A stretch of DNA of 64,000 bases, taken from Clostridia bacterium (GTDB taxonomy: Bacteria; Bacillota; Clostridia; Monoglobales; Monoglobaceae). Location of the stretch: positions 1 to 64,000 of the forward strand of contig JAFQIA010000007.1 of NCBI GenBank assembly GCA_017397725.1, given 5' to 3'. The notes under the pieces are model-generated. The model made no database searches. It was not told where the DNA came from and saw only the letters and a program-made list of their open reading frames with translations. Positions 28,145-36,565 of the stretch are shown here, piece by piece (within the stretch, counting starts at the first letter, position 1; the number at the start of each line of letters is the position of its first letter). A program made the translations under genes and the position numbers.

Positions 28145-30046
28145 ATGCGACTTTTTCACAATTCTCAACAGTTGGATTTCCGCAAACCCTTTGGTGCTAT
28201 CCCCACCGGAAGCAAGGTCACCCTTTCTTTACAGGTAGAGGATTCCCAAGGCGTACCTGCCGTTTCTCTACGTCTGGTACGCAAGGATGGCGAAGAAACC
28301 CTGCCTATGACACAAGATTCCAAAACCGAACTTTATACTGTCACCATTTCTGTTGGGGACACCCCCCAACTGCTTTGGTATGATTTTGTGGTGACCGATG
28401 GTACAGGAACTCTGTATTATCACAACAACCCTGCCCGCTTGGGTGGTGTGGGGGAACCCACACCCCATCCGGTTGCCAACAGCTTTCAAATCACCGTCTA
28501 TGACAAAGACTACCACACCCCCGCCTGGTTTCGGGGACAGGTGATGTATCAGATTTTCCCCGACCGGTTTTATGGCGTTCACCCCAACGGAGAAATCCCT
28601 CGCAAGCGACCGGAGTACGCCATCCACTATGACTGGTACGAGGGGCTTTCCAACCACCGCCACCCTGTCGAGGACGGCCCTGCCTGTGACGATTTTTATG
28701 GCGGGAACCTGAAAGGCATTCAGGCAAAGCTCCCGTATCTCCAATCCTTGGGGGTGGGCGTTCTTTACCTGAACCCCATTTTTGATGCCTATTCGGTCCA
28801 CAAATATGATACTGCCGACTACAAGACCATTGACCCCATGTTTGGCACCGAGGAGGATTTTGCAGACCTTTGCCGTGAGGCTGAAAAATTGGGCATCCGC
28901 ATCATTCTGGACGGGGTGTTCAGCCACACCGGTGCAGACAGTATTTATTTTAACAAATATGGCAACTACGGGGAGCCTCAGGGTGCCTATCGGGACTATC
29001 ACTCCCCTTATCACAGTTGGTATCAGTTCACCGACTTTCTCAACTACCAAAGCTGGTGGGGTTGCAGCAATCTGCCCAACGTGAACGAGATGGAACCCTC
29101 CTACCTTGATTATATCCTGCGGGATGAGGATGCGGTGGTGAAGAAATGGATTTCCAGGGGTGCTTCCGGCTGGCGGTTGGATGTGGCAGATGAACTGCCT
29201 GACGAATTTATCCAAATTCTCCGACAGGAGGTCAAAAAAGCAAACCCCGATGCGGTGGTCATCGGCGAGGTCTGGGAGGATGCCTCCAACAAGACCGCCT
29301 ATGGTACCCAGCGAGAATACCTTTTGGGGCACGAGCTGGATAGCGTGATGAATTACCCCTTTAAGGATCAGGTGCTTTCCTACCTGATGGGTTGGAGCGA
29401 TGCGGCAACACTCCACGCCCACATCCTTTCTCAATTAGAAAACTATCCCGCCCAGACCCTTTATTCCTTGATGAATATTCTGGGCACCCACGATACCATG
29501 CGAGTCAAATCCCTCCTTGGGGGAATGGACGAAAACTGCGGCACCGCCCGTCTCAGCTCCGGCAATGAGGAGCTGGCAACCGCTCGATTGCGGCTTGGCG
29601 CCTTTTTGCAGATGACCTTTTATGGCGTGCCCTGTATCTATTATGGCGACGAGGTGGGCATGGAGGGCGGCAAGGACCCCCACAATCGTGGCACCTACCC
29701 TTGGCGGCATATCGACCCCTCTCTGCGGGAATGGTACCAGACCCTTGGTAATCTTCGTCAGAATACCTCTGTGCTGAAACACGGTTATTTTACTCCTGTC
29801 TATGCAGAGGGGGATGTGTACGCCTATGTCCGTCACTTCGTAGACGGCAAGACCCCCTTTGGCGAAAAGGGCGATGGTGGCTTTGCCCTCTGTCTGGTGA
29901 ATCGTGCCTTTGAAGAGCGTCAGGTCACCTTGGACCTTTCTTTCTTTGGGCAAAAGGTGTTGACCGAATATTTTTCCAAAGAGAGTCTAAACGCAAACGA
30001 CACCATTACCTTACCGCCCCTTGGCGCAAAACTGTATTTTGGATAA
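28145..30046 (+). CDS. GH13 alpha-amylase family enzyme (neopullulanase/maltogenic amylase type)
   Basis: The 633-residue enzyme has an N-terminal beta-sandwich (about 1-120) and a GH13 barrel. The four conserved regions are DGVFSHTG (from D256), GWRLDVADE (nucleophile D346), GEVWED (acid/base E375) and GTHDT (D450). No signal peptide is present, so it should act on maltodextrins inside the cell, in the manner of cyclomaltodextrinase or neopullulanase; exact specificity is uncertain. GAGG lies eight bases before the ATG. No sugar transporter is adjacent. Confidence 0.9.
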   Translation: MRLFHNSQQLDFRKPFGAIPTGSKVTLSLQVEDSQGVPAVSLRLVRKDGEETLPMTQDSKTELYTVTISVGDTPQLLWYDFVVTDGTGTLYYHNNPARLGGVGEPTPHPVANSFQITVYDKDYHTPAWFRGQVMYQIFPDRFYGVHPNGEIPRKRPEYAIHYDWYEGLSNHRHPVEDGPACDDFYGGNLKGIQAKLPYLQSLGVGVLYLNPIFDAYSVHKYDTADYKTIDPMFGTEEDFADLCREAEKLGIRIILDGVFSHTGADSIYFNKYGNYGEPQGAYRDYHSPYHSWYQFTDFLNYQSWWGCSNLPNVNEMEPSYLDYILRDEDAVVKKWISRGASGWRLDVADELPDEFIQILRQEVKKANPDAVVIGEVWEDASNKTAYGTQREYLLGHELDSVMNYPFKDQVLSYLMGWSDAATLHAHILSQLENYPAQTLYSLMNILGTHDTMRVKSLLGGMDENCGTARLSSGNEELATARLRLGAFLQMTFYGVPCIYYGDEVGMEGGKDPHNRGTYPWRHIDPSLREWYQTLGNLRQNTSVLKHGYFTPVYAEGDVYAYVRHFVDGKTPFGEKGDGGFALCLVNRAFEERQVTLDLSFFGQKVLTEYFSKESLNANDTITLPPLGAKLYFG

Positions 30047-30115
30047 GCACCAATAAGGCAATTTCGCATACTGTAATAACAGAAACCCATAGGCAAAAAG
30101 AAAGGGTGATTGGTT

Positions 30116-30292
30116 ATGTGGAGAAGGCGAAATTGCGGTTGCCGTCCCAAATGCGGGCGACAGATTGGTGCAAGCCTGATTTCTCTCGGCTTGGGGATAT
30201 TCCTTGCGCATATCATTCCTTACTATCTCCTCATCACCTTGCTTGGGGTAGCGCTCATTGCCCTTGGCATCTGGAACCTGATGGGAAAATGA
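30116..30292 (+). CDS. Small cysteine-rich membrane protein
   Basis: The 58-residue product starts MWRRRNCGCRPKCGR and then has two hydrophobic segments (about 19-37 and 40-55). AAAGG lies about nine bases before the ATG. Small proteins with a short CxC head and a hydrophobic hairpin are common in Clostridia and have no assigned function. It lies 31 bases before spoVM, so a sporulation role is possible. A CATACTGT at 30067-30074 resembles a sigma-E -10 element, without a clear -35. Confidence 0.6.
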   Translation: MWRRRNCGCRPKCGRQIGASLISLGLGIFLAHIIPYYLLITLLGVALIALGIWNLMGK

Positions 30293-30323
30293 CCGTCCTA
30301 TATGCGGAAAGGAGTTTGTTCTT

Positions 30324-30404
30324 ATGCAAATTGTTGTTGTCAAAGCCCCCAAAATGTTGAGAGGAATCCTCAAACTGATGTTCAAAATGAATCGGGAACA
30401 TTAA
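30324..30404 (+). CDS. spoVM: Stage V sporulation protein M
   Basis: This 26-codon gene encodes MQIVVVKAPKMLRGILK followed by LMFKMNREH. Bacillus SpoVM is also 26 residues, an amphipathic helix that recognises the convex forespore membrane and anchors SpoIVA. The pattern agrees: hydrophobic N-terminus, lysine at 7, proline at 9 (key residue in Bacillus), lysine at 10, then an amphipathic helix with basic residues. AAAGGAG lies nine bases before the ATG and a strong terminator follows the stop. The gene is too short for most annotation pipelines. Confidence 0.88.
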   Translation: MQIVVVKAPKMLRGILKLMFKMNREH

Positions 30405-30445
30405 CACAGAAAGAGCACCCAAAAAGGGTGCTCTTTCTGTGTTTT
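30404..30445 (+). terminator. spoVM terminator
   Basis: A 17-bp stem ACACAGAAAGAGCACCC with a five-A loop, followed by TTTT. Confidence 0.85.
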
Positions 30446-30680
30446 ACTGCAATAAATAGATGATGCTGGGAAGAAATGAACGGAAGAGAGTGCAACACAT
30501 CGTACTCATATTTTCCAGACGGAAAGCGGTTTTCTTTCGCTTGTGTCAACGCTACTTTTGGACGAGCAAAAGTAGCATTTGCACAAACGAAAAGGATTCG
30601 CAATCCTTGCGGATGATAGGAACCCCCTTGCGCGAGCAACACACAGAACCGTCCCCTGTGCTACAGAACCGTCCCCTGTG
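30446..30680. repeat. Non-coding repeat-like stretch downstream of bioY
   Basis: A hairpin GCTACTTTTG/CAAAAGTAGC (30551-30576) is enclosed by TTGTG/CACAA, and a second AAGGATTCGCAATCCTT palindrome follows (about 30589-30606). A 20-base unit (ACAGAACCGTCCCCTGTGCT) occurs twice in tandem at 30643-30662 and 30663-30682 and runs into the last codon region of bioY. I see no gene; the open frame on the minus strand lacks a ribosome site. Confidence 0.55.
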
Positions 30681-31199
30681 CTATCGCAACACTTTTTTCA
30701 GTCGCTTGCCAAGGCTTGCCGCCAGAACAGTGAGCAGGCAATCCATGGGCAGGGTGACAAAGACACAGCTTATGAGCAGTCCTTTCAACGCCACGGTCTG
30801 GTTGAGATAACAGGTCAAAAGTAGATAATAATAGAGTGTACCAAACAGGTAAATCACGAAGAGCCCCGCAAACGCCGCCTTGAGATAGCCGCCCTTTGCA
30901 AGTTTTCCCGTCACCCATCCGGCTGCCACAAATCCAATCAAATAGCCAAAGGTGGGGCTAAGCAGATAACCAACTCCTCCGCCCTGACTGAAAATCGGCA
31001 ACCCAAAAAGCCCCAACGCCAGATAGCAAAGCATGGTGAGGGGAGCATAGGTTTTTCCAAGAAGCAGACCCGCAAGTAACACAAACAAAGTCTGCATGGT
31101 AAAAGGAATGGTCAAAAGGGGAATCCTTACCCATGCGCCCACCGCCGTCAAGGCAAGAAACAAGGCGCACCGAATCAAGGTTTTGGTGGTATCGTTCAT
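30681..31199 (-). CDS. bioY: Biotin transporter BioY (S component)
   Basis: The 172-residue membrane protein is the substrate-binding component of an ECF-type biotin transporter. It shows LTAVGAWVRIPLLTIPFTMQTLFVLLAG-type family segments (read in parts: VRIPLLTIPFTMQTLFVLL, LGLFGLPIFSQGGG, SPTFGYLIGF) and about six membrane segments. The ATG at 31199 has GGAGG just upstream; an upstream open extension is repeat DNA. The gene sits at the end of the biotin-dependent decarboxylase operon, consistent with supplying its cofactor. No BirA operator is recognised. Confidence 0.92.
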   Translation of the reverse strand: MNDTTKTLIRCALFLALTAVGAWVRIPLLTIPFTMQTLFVLLAGLLLGKTYAPLTMLCYLALGLFGLPIFSQGGGVGYLLSPTFGYLIGFVAAGWVTGKLAKGGYLKAAFAGLFVIYLFGTLYYYLLLTCYLNQTVALKGLLISCVFVTLPMDCLLTVLAASLGKRLKKVLR

Positions 31200-31219
31200 A
31201 GTCCTCCAAGTATTCACAG

Positions 31220-31510
31220 AGACGCAAAAAAACGCAGGTATATTTTGTGAAATTGTTCTCGTCGCTGTAAATATAAGGGCTCTCACAAAGCAAGCTTTGT
31301 GGGAAAGAGGAGCAGCTGCTTGTAAGAGCGATGGCATTGTATATGCCGAGCAATCAAAGCAGATTGCGACGAACTGCAGAGAGCAATTTCGCAAAAAGCA
31401 AGCAACGGCAAGGAGAGCTCGATGTCCTCCTTGCCGTTCATTGTATTTGGAATCATTGCAATGGATTTTTATAAAAACCCGCTTGCGGTAGACCAAGTTT
31501 TTTTGCGTCT
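31220..31510. repeat. Dispersed hairpin element, long copy
   Basis: Perfect 14-bp terminal inverted repeats AGACGCAAAAAAAC (31220-31233) and GTTTTTTTGCGTCT (31497-31510) bound 291 bases. Inside, an 18-bp imperfect stem pairs 31243-31260 with 31379-31396, and a second hairpin at 31406-31436 (CGGCAAGGAG...CTCCTTGCCG) follows. The same parts recur in order at 38791-38963. This copy carries about 100 extra bases in the first loop. It lies three bases past the oadA stop and just before bioY. Confidence 0.75.
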
Positions 31511-31512
31511 GC

Positions 31513-32910
31513 TTAAATGTAGTGCGTTTTTTCCTGCATATCCACAAGGTCCTTATCCACCTTGTATTTTTCTGCACGGCGCTGTTCAAAGAATTTCACG
31601 GCAACCTGATCAAACAGGGCATAGGACAATACATCCTCTTCCTGCTCCATCCATTCTGCACATTCTTTCTTCAAGCGGTCCAGCTCCGGTGCAATCAGGT
31701 CAGCGGGACGACAGGTGATTGCCTCCTCGTCACCGATAATCTTTTTGCGGAATTCATCCTTAATCGGAACCGGGGTCTGACCGTACTCACCCTTACAGAT
31801 GCCCTTGGTTTCCTTGGAAACCATCTTGTAACGTTCACCCATAATGACATTGAGTACTGCCTGTGTACCCACAATCTGGCTGGTGGGGGTAACCAACGGC
31901 GGGTAACCCAAATCCTCACGAACGCGGGGAACCTCTTTCAGTACCTCATCCAGCTTGTCTTCCTTGCCCTGCTGCTTGAGCTGAGATACCAAGTTAGACA
32001 GCATACCGCCGGGAACCTGATATTTCAAGGTATTGATATCAACGCCCATTACCTTGGTGCTCAAAAGTCCGCTTTCCAGATACTTCTCTCTGAGCGGTTT
32101 GAAGTAATCTGCAATCTCGGTCAGGATATCCAGATTCATACCGGTATCATACTCGGTGCCCTCCAGCGTTGCAACCAGAGGCTCAGTGGGCGGCTGAGAA
32201 GTACCCAGTGCCAAGGGAGAAAGAGCACAGTCTACATAGTCAATGCCCGCCTCGATTGCCTTGAGGTAGGTCATGGAAGCCACGCCACTGGTATAGTGGG
32301 TGTGCAGTTCCAGAGGAACCTTGACCTCTGCCTTGAGCTGTTTTACCAGATCATACGCATTGTAGGGGGTCAAAAGACCTGCCATATCCTTGATACAGAT
32401 AGAATCTGCACCACAGTTTTCATATTCCTTCGCCAGTTTCACGAAAAATTCGTTATCGTGAACGGGGCTGATGGTGTAGGAGATGGCAGCCTGCACATGA
32501 CCGCCCTCCTTTTTGGTTGCATTGATGGCGGTCTGCAAATTCCGCACATCGTTGAGTGCATCAAAAATTCTGATAATATCAATACCGTTTGCGATAGATT
32601 TTTGCACAAAGTATTCTACCACATCATCTGCATAGTGACGGTAACCAAGGACATTCTGTCCACGGAAGAGCATCTGCAGCTTGGTGTTGGGAGCGGCTGC
32701 TCTGATTTTACGCAGTCTTTCCCAGGGGTCTTCGTTCAAAAAACGCAGGCACGCATCAAAGGTTGCGCCGCCCCATACCTCCAGCGCGTGGTATCCGGCT
32801 TTATCCATCAACGGAAGCGCCGGAAGCATTTCCTCGGTGGTCATACGGGTGGCAATCAAAGACTGATGCGCATCACGGCATATGGTTTCTGTAATTCCTA
32901 CTTTCGCCAT
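31513..32910 (-). CDS. oadA: Oxaloacetate decarboxylase alpha / pyruvate-type carboxyltransferase subunit
   Basis: The 465-residue protein is a 5S-type carboxyltransferase TIM barrel with the C-terminal PYC-OADA domain. TICRDAHQSL (metal ligand D13), FRGQNVLGYRHYADD, the carboxyl-carrying K174 in CIKDMAGLL and the zinc histidines H203/H205 in LHTHYTSG are visible. It moves CO2 between oxaloacetate/pyruvate and biotin. OadA proteins often end in their own biotin domain near residue 590; this one lacks it, so the separate carrier at 34226 must serve. AGGAGG precedes the ATG. It is the fifth enzyme gene of the operon. Confidence 0.93.
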   Translation of the reverse strand: MAKVGITETICRDAHQSLIATRMTTEEMLPALPLMDKAGYHALEVWGGATFDACLRFLNEDPWERLRKIRAAAPNTKLQMLFRGQNVLGYRHYADDVVEYFVQKSIANGIDIIRIFDALNDVRNLQTAINATKKEGGHVQAAISYTISPVHDNEFFVKLAKEYENCGADSICIKDMAGLLTPYNAYDLVKQLKAEVKVPLELHTHYTSGVASMTYLKAIEAGIDYVDCALSPLALGTSQPPTEPLVATLEGTEYDTGMNLDILTEIADYFKPLREKYLESGLLSTKVMGVDINTLKYQVPGGMLSNLVSQLKQQGKEDKLDEVLKEVPRVREDLGYPPLVTPTSQIVGTQAVLNVIMGERYKMVSKETKGICKGEYGQTPVPIKDEFRKKIIGDEEAITCRPADLIAPELDRLKKECAEWMEQEEDVLSYALFDQVAVKFFEQRRAEKYKVDKDLVDMQEKTHYI

Positions 32911-32937
32911 AGAAAATACCTCCTATTCTTTCTCTAA

Positions 32938-34215
32938 TTATGCAAACATTGCAAGGAACACACCTGCTGCAACAGCACTACCGATAACGCCTGCCACATT
33001 GGGGCCCATAGCGTGCATCAGCAGGAAGTTTGCGGGGTTCTCTTTCTGGCCAACGGTCTGGGATACACGTGCTGCCATGGGCACTGCAGATACACCTGCC
33101 GAACCAATCAACGGGTTCACCTTGCCGCCGGTCAGCTTGCACATAATCTTACCCAACAGCAATCCGCCTGCGGTACTGAAGCAGAATGCAATCAAGCCAA
33201 GTGCCACAATACCCAAGGTCTCGCCGGTGAGGAAGGTTTCCGCAGTTGCGGTTGCACCTACGGTCAATCCTAAGAAGATGGTGATGGTGTTCATCAAACC
33301 ATTCTGTGCAGTTTTGCTCAGACGGTCAACCACACCACTCTCTTTTGCCAGGTTACCCAGCATCAGCATACCTACCAGAGAAACTGCATCCGGCACAATC
33401 AAAGCTACCACGATGGTAACCACAATCGGGAACACAATCTTCTCGGTCTTGCTGACAGGACGGAGCTGTTCCATCACAATCTGGCGTTCTTTCTTGGTGG
33501 TCAGCGCCTTCATAATCGGCGGCTGAATGACCGGAATCAACGCCATATACGAGTATGCTGCAACGGCGATTGCCGGAAGCAGATGGGGCGCCAAAGTCTT
33601 GGTGACATAAATGGCTGTGGGGCCGTCTGCGCCACCGATGATACCGATGGAAGCTGCCTCATTGACGCCAAAGTTGATGCCGGGGATGGTTGCGCCCAGA
33701 ACCAGTGCACCCAAGAAGGTCAGGAACACACCCATCTGTGCTGCCGCACCCAGAATGATGCTCTTGGGGTTTGCAATCAGGGGACCAAAGTCGGTCATCA
33801 CGCCGATGCCCAAGAAAATCAGCGGGGGATAGATGCCCAATTTCACGCCTAAGTATAGCAAATCCAAAAGTCCGCCCTTGGTAAAAATCAGGTTCATATC
33901 CAAAGTCTTTCCATCAATGAAATATGCCGGATCGGTAAAGTATTCCGGATGCATCATAATGGCACCGGAGTTTGCAAACATTGGCAGGTTGGTCAGCAAC
34001 ATACCAAATGCAATGGGCAGAAGCAGCAACGGTTCAAACTGCTTTTTAATTGCCAGATACAAGAGCACACAAGCAATCACCAGCATCAAAGGGGTACCAA
34101 TGACACCCATCAGCTGGTCAAAGCCACCGGTGCCGGCTGCGATTGCAGCTTTGGCATTTTCAATCAACGCAGCAATACCGGTGCTGTTCAAGAAACTTAT
34201 CAAACTCTCTAACAC
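32938..34215 (-). CDS. oadB: Na+-pumping decarboxylase beta subunit
   Basis: The 425-residue polytopic protein decarboxylates carboxybiotin and couples this to Na+ export (OadB/MmdB/GcdB family). Conserved segments are GIGVMTDFGPLIANPK, NEAASIGIIGGADGPTAIY, the region with conserved Asp used for Na+, and NPLIGSAGVSAVPMAARVSQ plus NFLLMHAMGPNVAGVIGSA at the end. The start is GTG with AGGAG seven bases upstream. Gaps of 10 and 27 bases join it to the carrier and oadA genes. Confidence 0.95.
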   Translation of the reverse strand: MLESLISFLNSTGIAALIENAKAAIAAGTGGFDQLMGVIGTPLMLVIACVLLYLAIKKQFEPLLLLPIAFGMLLTNLPMFANSGAIMMHPEYFTDPAYFIDGKTLDMNLIFTKGGLLDLLYLGVKLGIYPPLIFLGIGVMTDFGPLIANPKSIILGAAAQMGVFLTFLGALVLGATIPGINFGVNEAASIGIIGGADGPTAIYVTKTLAPHLLPAIAVAAYSYMALIPVIQPPIMKALTTKKERQIVMEQLRPVSKTEKIVFPIVVTIVVALIVPDAVSLVGMLMLGNLAKESGVVDRLSKTAQNGLMNTITIFLGLTVGATATAETFLTGETLGIVALGLIAFCFSTAGGLLLGKIMCKLTGGKVNPLIGSAGVSAVPMAARVSQTVGQKENPANFLLMHAMGPNVAGVIGSAVAAGVFLAMFA

Positions 34216-34225
34216 AATATCACTC

Positions 34226-34606
34226 CTAACCCAAAGAAACTAAAACATCACCAGTGTTGACAGAGCTACCCTGAGCGGCGCTGACTGCCACAACTTTGCC
34301 GGCAGACGGAGCCATAATCTCGTTTTCCATCTTCATTGCTTCCAGAACGCAAAGCACGTCACCGGAATTGACAGTGTCGCCAACCTTTACCTTGACAGAC
34401 ACAATGGTGCCGGGCATAGGAGCGGTAACATTGGTTGCACCTGCAGGGGGAGCTGCGGCAGGAGCCGGAGCCTGTGCAGGAGCCGGAGCGGGTGCTGCTG
34501 CAGGAGCAGCTGCACGGGGAGCAGGGGATGCAGTAGATGCGCCGCCTACCTCTTCTACTTCAACTTCATAAGAGTTGCCATTGACATTGATAATAAACTT
34601 TCTCAT
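34226..34606 (-). CDS. Biotin carboxyl carrier protein of the decarboxylase
   Basis: The 126-residue carrier has a short N-terminal domain (1-20), a 35-residue Ala/Pro linker, and a biotinyl domain with the biotin-accepting K92 in [10 protein letters not shown]. Such 1.3S/MmdC-type carriers shuttle carboxybiotin between transferase and membrane subunits. In this operon it is the only carrier, so it must serve whichever of the two transferases are active. Confidence 0.95.
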   Translation of the reverse strand: MRKFIINVNGNSYEVEVEEVGGASTASPAPRAAAPAAAPAPAPAQAPAPAAAPPAGATNVTAPMPGTIVSVKVKVGDTVNSGDVLCVLEAMKMENEIMAPSAGKVVAVSAAQGSSVNTGDVLVSLG

Positions 34607-34618
34607 AGGTATTCCTCC

Positions 34619-34969
34619 TTAAAATCTGGCATCGATGACATCCCGCAAGCCTGCTTTGTTCCAAGCCGGAGCGAAAGTGTCAATTCTACGATATGATTTG
34701 ATATTCAAATGATAGGTCGATGTGTTCAGGCTGGCTGCCACTGCTGCGGTGAGCACAGCAATCAATTCGCTGTCGTCCATCACAACCTCGGCAGGTGCTC
34801 CCGTAGCGGGAGCCTCAGCTTTTTTTGGCGTGTTCCCATCCTCCGGACGGTAAAAAATTGTTTTCATCAGCATCATCACGAGCATCAGAATCAGCAAAAC
34901 GCCAAAAACGATAATCAGACCGGTTGCTGTTACCTGTAAGCCTTGGCTTAACGCTTCAGATAAAGTCAT
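34619..34969 (-). CDS. oadG: Decarboxylase gamma/delta subunit
   Basis: The 116-residue protein has one N-terminal membrane helix (about 12-36, GLIIVFGVLLILMLVMMLM), a Pro/Ala linker, and a C-terminal DDSELIAVLTAAVAASL segment that in this family contacts the biotin carrier or transferase. OadG/MmdD subunits hold the complex at the membrane. Two in-frame ATGs are six bases apart; I prefer 34969, nine bases from GGAG, over 34975, only three bases away. Confidence 0.88.
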   Translation of the reverse strand: MTLSEALSQGLQVTATGLIIVFGVLLILMLVMMLMKTIFYRPEDGNTPKKAEAPATGAPAEVVMDDSELIAVLTAAVAASLNTSTYHLNIKSYRRIDTFAPAWNKAGLRDVIDARF

Positions 34970-34991
34970 AGTCATCTTCTCCTTTCATCCA

Positions 34992-36533
34992 TTACAGCGG
35001 AATATTTCCGTGCTTCTTACTGGGACGGGTTTCCCGTTTGCTCATCAGCATTTCCAGAGCAGAAATCAGTCTGGGGCGGGTGGAATCAGGTTCAATCACA
35101 TCGTCCACATAGCCGCGGGCTGCCGCAACATACGGATTGGCAAACTTTTCGGTATATTCCTGAATTTTTTCACTGCGGGTCGCAATCGGGTCAGCGGATT
35201 CTGCAATGTCCTTGCGGAAGATGATGTTTGCCGCACCATCCGGACCCATTACTGCGATTTCTGCGCTGGGCCAAGCAAATACCATATCTGCGCCCAGATG
35301 CTTGCTGTTCATAGCAATGTAAGCGCCGCCGTAAGCCTTTCTCACAATCACATTGATTTTGGGAACGGTTGCTTCAGAAAAAGCATAGAGCAGTTTTGCA
35401 CCGTGACGGATGATACCATTGTGTTCCTGTGTCACGCCGGGCAGGTAGCCAGGCACATCGGTAAAGGTAACAATCGGCAGATTAAAGCTGTCACAGAAAC
35501 GGACAAATCTTGCACCCTTGTCAGAGGAATTGCAATCCAGAGCACCTGCCATTACCTTGGGCTGGTTGGCAATGATGCCAATGGTGTTTCCGTTCATTCG
35601 TGCAAAGCCGGTGACGATATTGCCTGCAAAATCCTTGAACATTTCCACAAACTCGCCATCGTCTACAACCTCGGTGATGATATCACGGATGTCATAAGAC
35701 TTGTTGTTATCCTCAGGAATGATGTTGGTCAGCTTTTCAGAAAGACGATTGAGATCATCATTACATTCATAAGCCGGTGCCATCTCCAGATTGTTGGCAG
35801 GGAGCATCGAAAGCAGGTTCTTCACCTGATTGATACATTCTTCTTCAGAAGTACAAGCCATGGTTGCCACACCGCTCTTTGCCGCATGGGTAGCTGCGCC
35901 GCCCAGTTCTTCAAAGGTAACATCCTCGCCGGTTACGGATTTGACAACTGACGGACCGGTAATGAACATCTGGCTGGTTTTGTCCACCATAAAGACAAAG
36001 TCACAGATTGCGGGGGAGTACACTGCGCCGCCGGCACAGGGGCCCATAATGATTGCAATCTGAGGAATCACGCCGGATGCCAAGGTGTTGCGATAGAAAA
36101 TATCGCCAAAGCCCTTCAGGGCATCAATGCCTTCCTGAATTCTTGCGCCGCCGGAATCGTTGATACCGATAATGGGCGCACCCATCTTCATTGCCATATC
36201 CATTACTTTGCAGATTTTTGCTGCGTGCATCTCGCCCAAAGAACCACCGATTACGGTGAAATCCTGTGCGTATGCATACACCAGACGGCCGTCTACGGTA
36301 CCATAACCGCAAACAACACCCTCGCCCGGTGCTTTGGTTTCAGCCATATCGAACTCGGTACATCTGTGGGTTACAAACGCATCGACTTCCACAAAGCTGC
36401 CCGGATCAAAGAGCATATCCAGACGTTCTCTGGCAGTCTTTTTACCGGCATCGTGCTGCTTTTTGATTTTGTCAGCGCCGCCGCCCTGTTCAATGGCAGC
36501 TCGTTGCTGCTGCAGGTAGTCTAACTTACCCAT
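34992..36533 (-). CDS. mmdA: Methylmalonyl-CoA-type acyl-CoA carboxyltransferase/decarboxylase alpha
   Basis: The 513-residue protein is a 12S-type carboxyltransferase with two crotonase-like halves. The N-terminal half has [14 protein letters not shown] and [18 protein letters not shown] with the oxyanion [12 protein letters not shown]; the C-terminal half has [18 protein letters not shown] and [14 protein letters not shown]. It carries CO2 between an acyl-CoA (methylmalonyl-CoA is the best guess) and biotin. GGAGG lies eight bases before the ATG. It heads the enzyme part of the operon, 32 bases after rluB. Glutaconyl-CoA or propionyl-CoA specificity cannot be excluded. Confidence 0.93.
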   Translation of the reverse strand: MGKLDYLQQQRAAIEQGGGADKIKKQHDAGKKTARERLDMLFDPGSFVEVDAFVTHRCTEFDMAETKAPGEGVVCGYGTVDGRLVYAYAQDFTVIGGSLGEMHAAKICKVMDMAMKMGAPIIGINDSGGARIQEGIDALKGFGDIFYRNTLASGVIPQIAIIMGPCAGGAVYSPAICDFVFMVDKTSQMFITGPSVVKSVTGEDVTFEELGGAATHAAKSGVATMACTSEEECINQVKNLLSMLPANNLEMAPAYECNDDLNRLSEKLTNIIPEDNNKSYDIRDIITEVVDDGEFVEMFKDFAGNIVTGFARMNGNTIGIIANQPKVMAGALDCNSSDKGARFVRFCDSFNLPIVTFTDVPGYLPGVTQEHNGIIRHGAKLLYAFSEATVPKINVIVRKAYGGAYIAMNSKHLGADMVFAWPSAEIAVMGPDGAANIIFRKDIAESADPIATRSEKIQEYTEKFANPYVAAARGYVDDVIEPDSTRPRLISALEMLMSKRETRPSKKHGNIPL

Positions 36534-36565
36534 TTACATTGCCTCCTTGATATATATACTTCATC

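Noticed and set aside
30382-30642. An 86-codon minus-strand frame between spoVM and bioY
   Set aside because: It lies in hairpin repeats and runs through the spoVM terminator; no ribosome site. Repeat DNA rather than a gene.
30643-30682. CRISPR array
   Set aside because: Only two 20-base units directly abutting, with no spacers and no cas genes.
31200-31589. N-terminal extension of BioY by 130 codons
   Set aside because: The extension reads through the dispersed element and into oadA; GGAGG just before the ATG at 31199 and the family length of about 170-190 residues support the shorter form.
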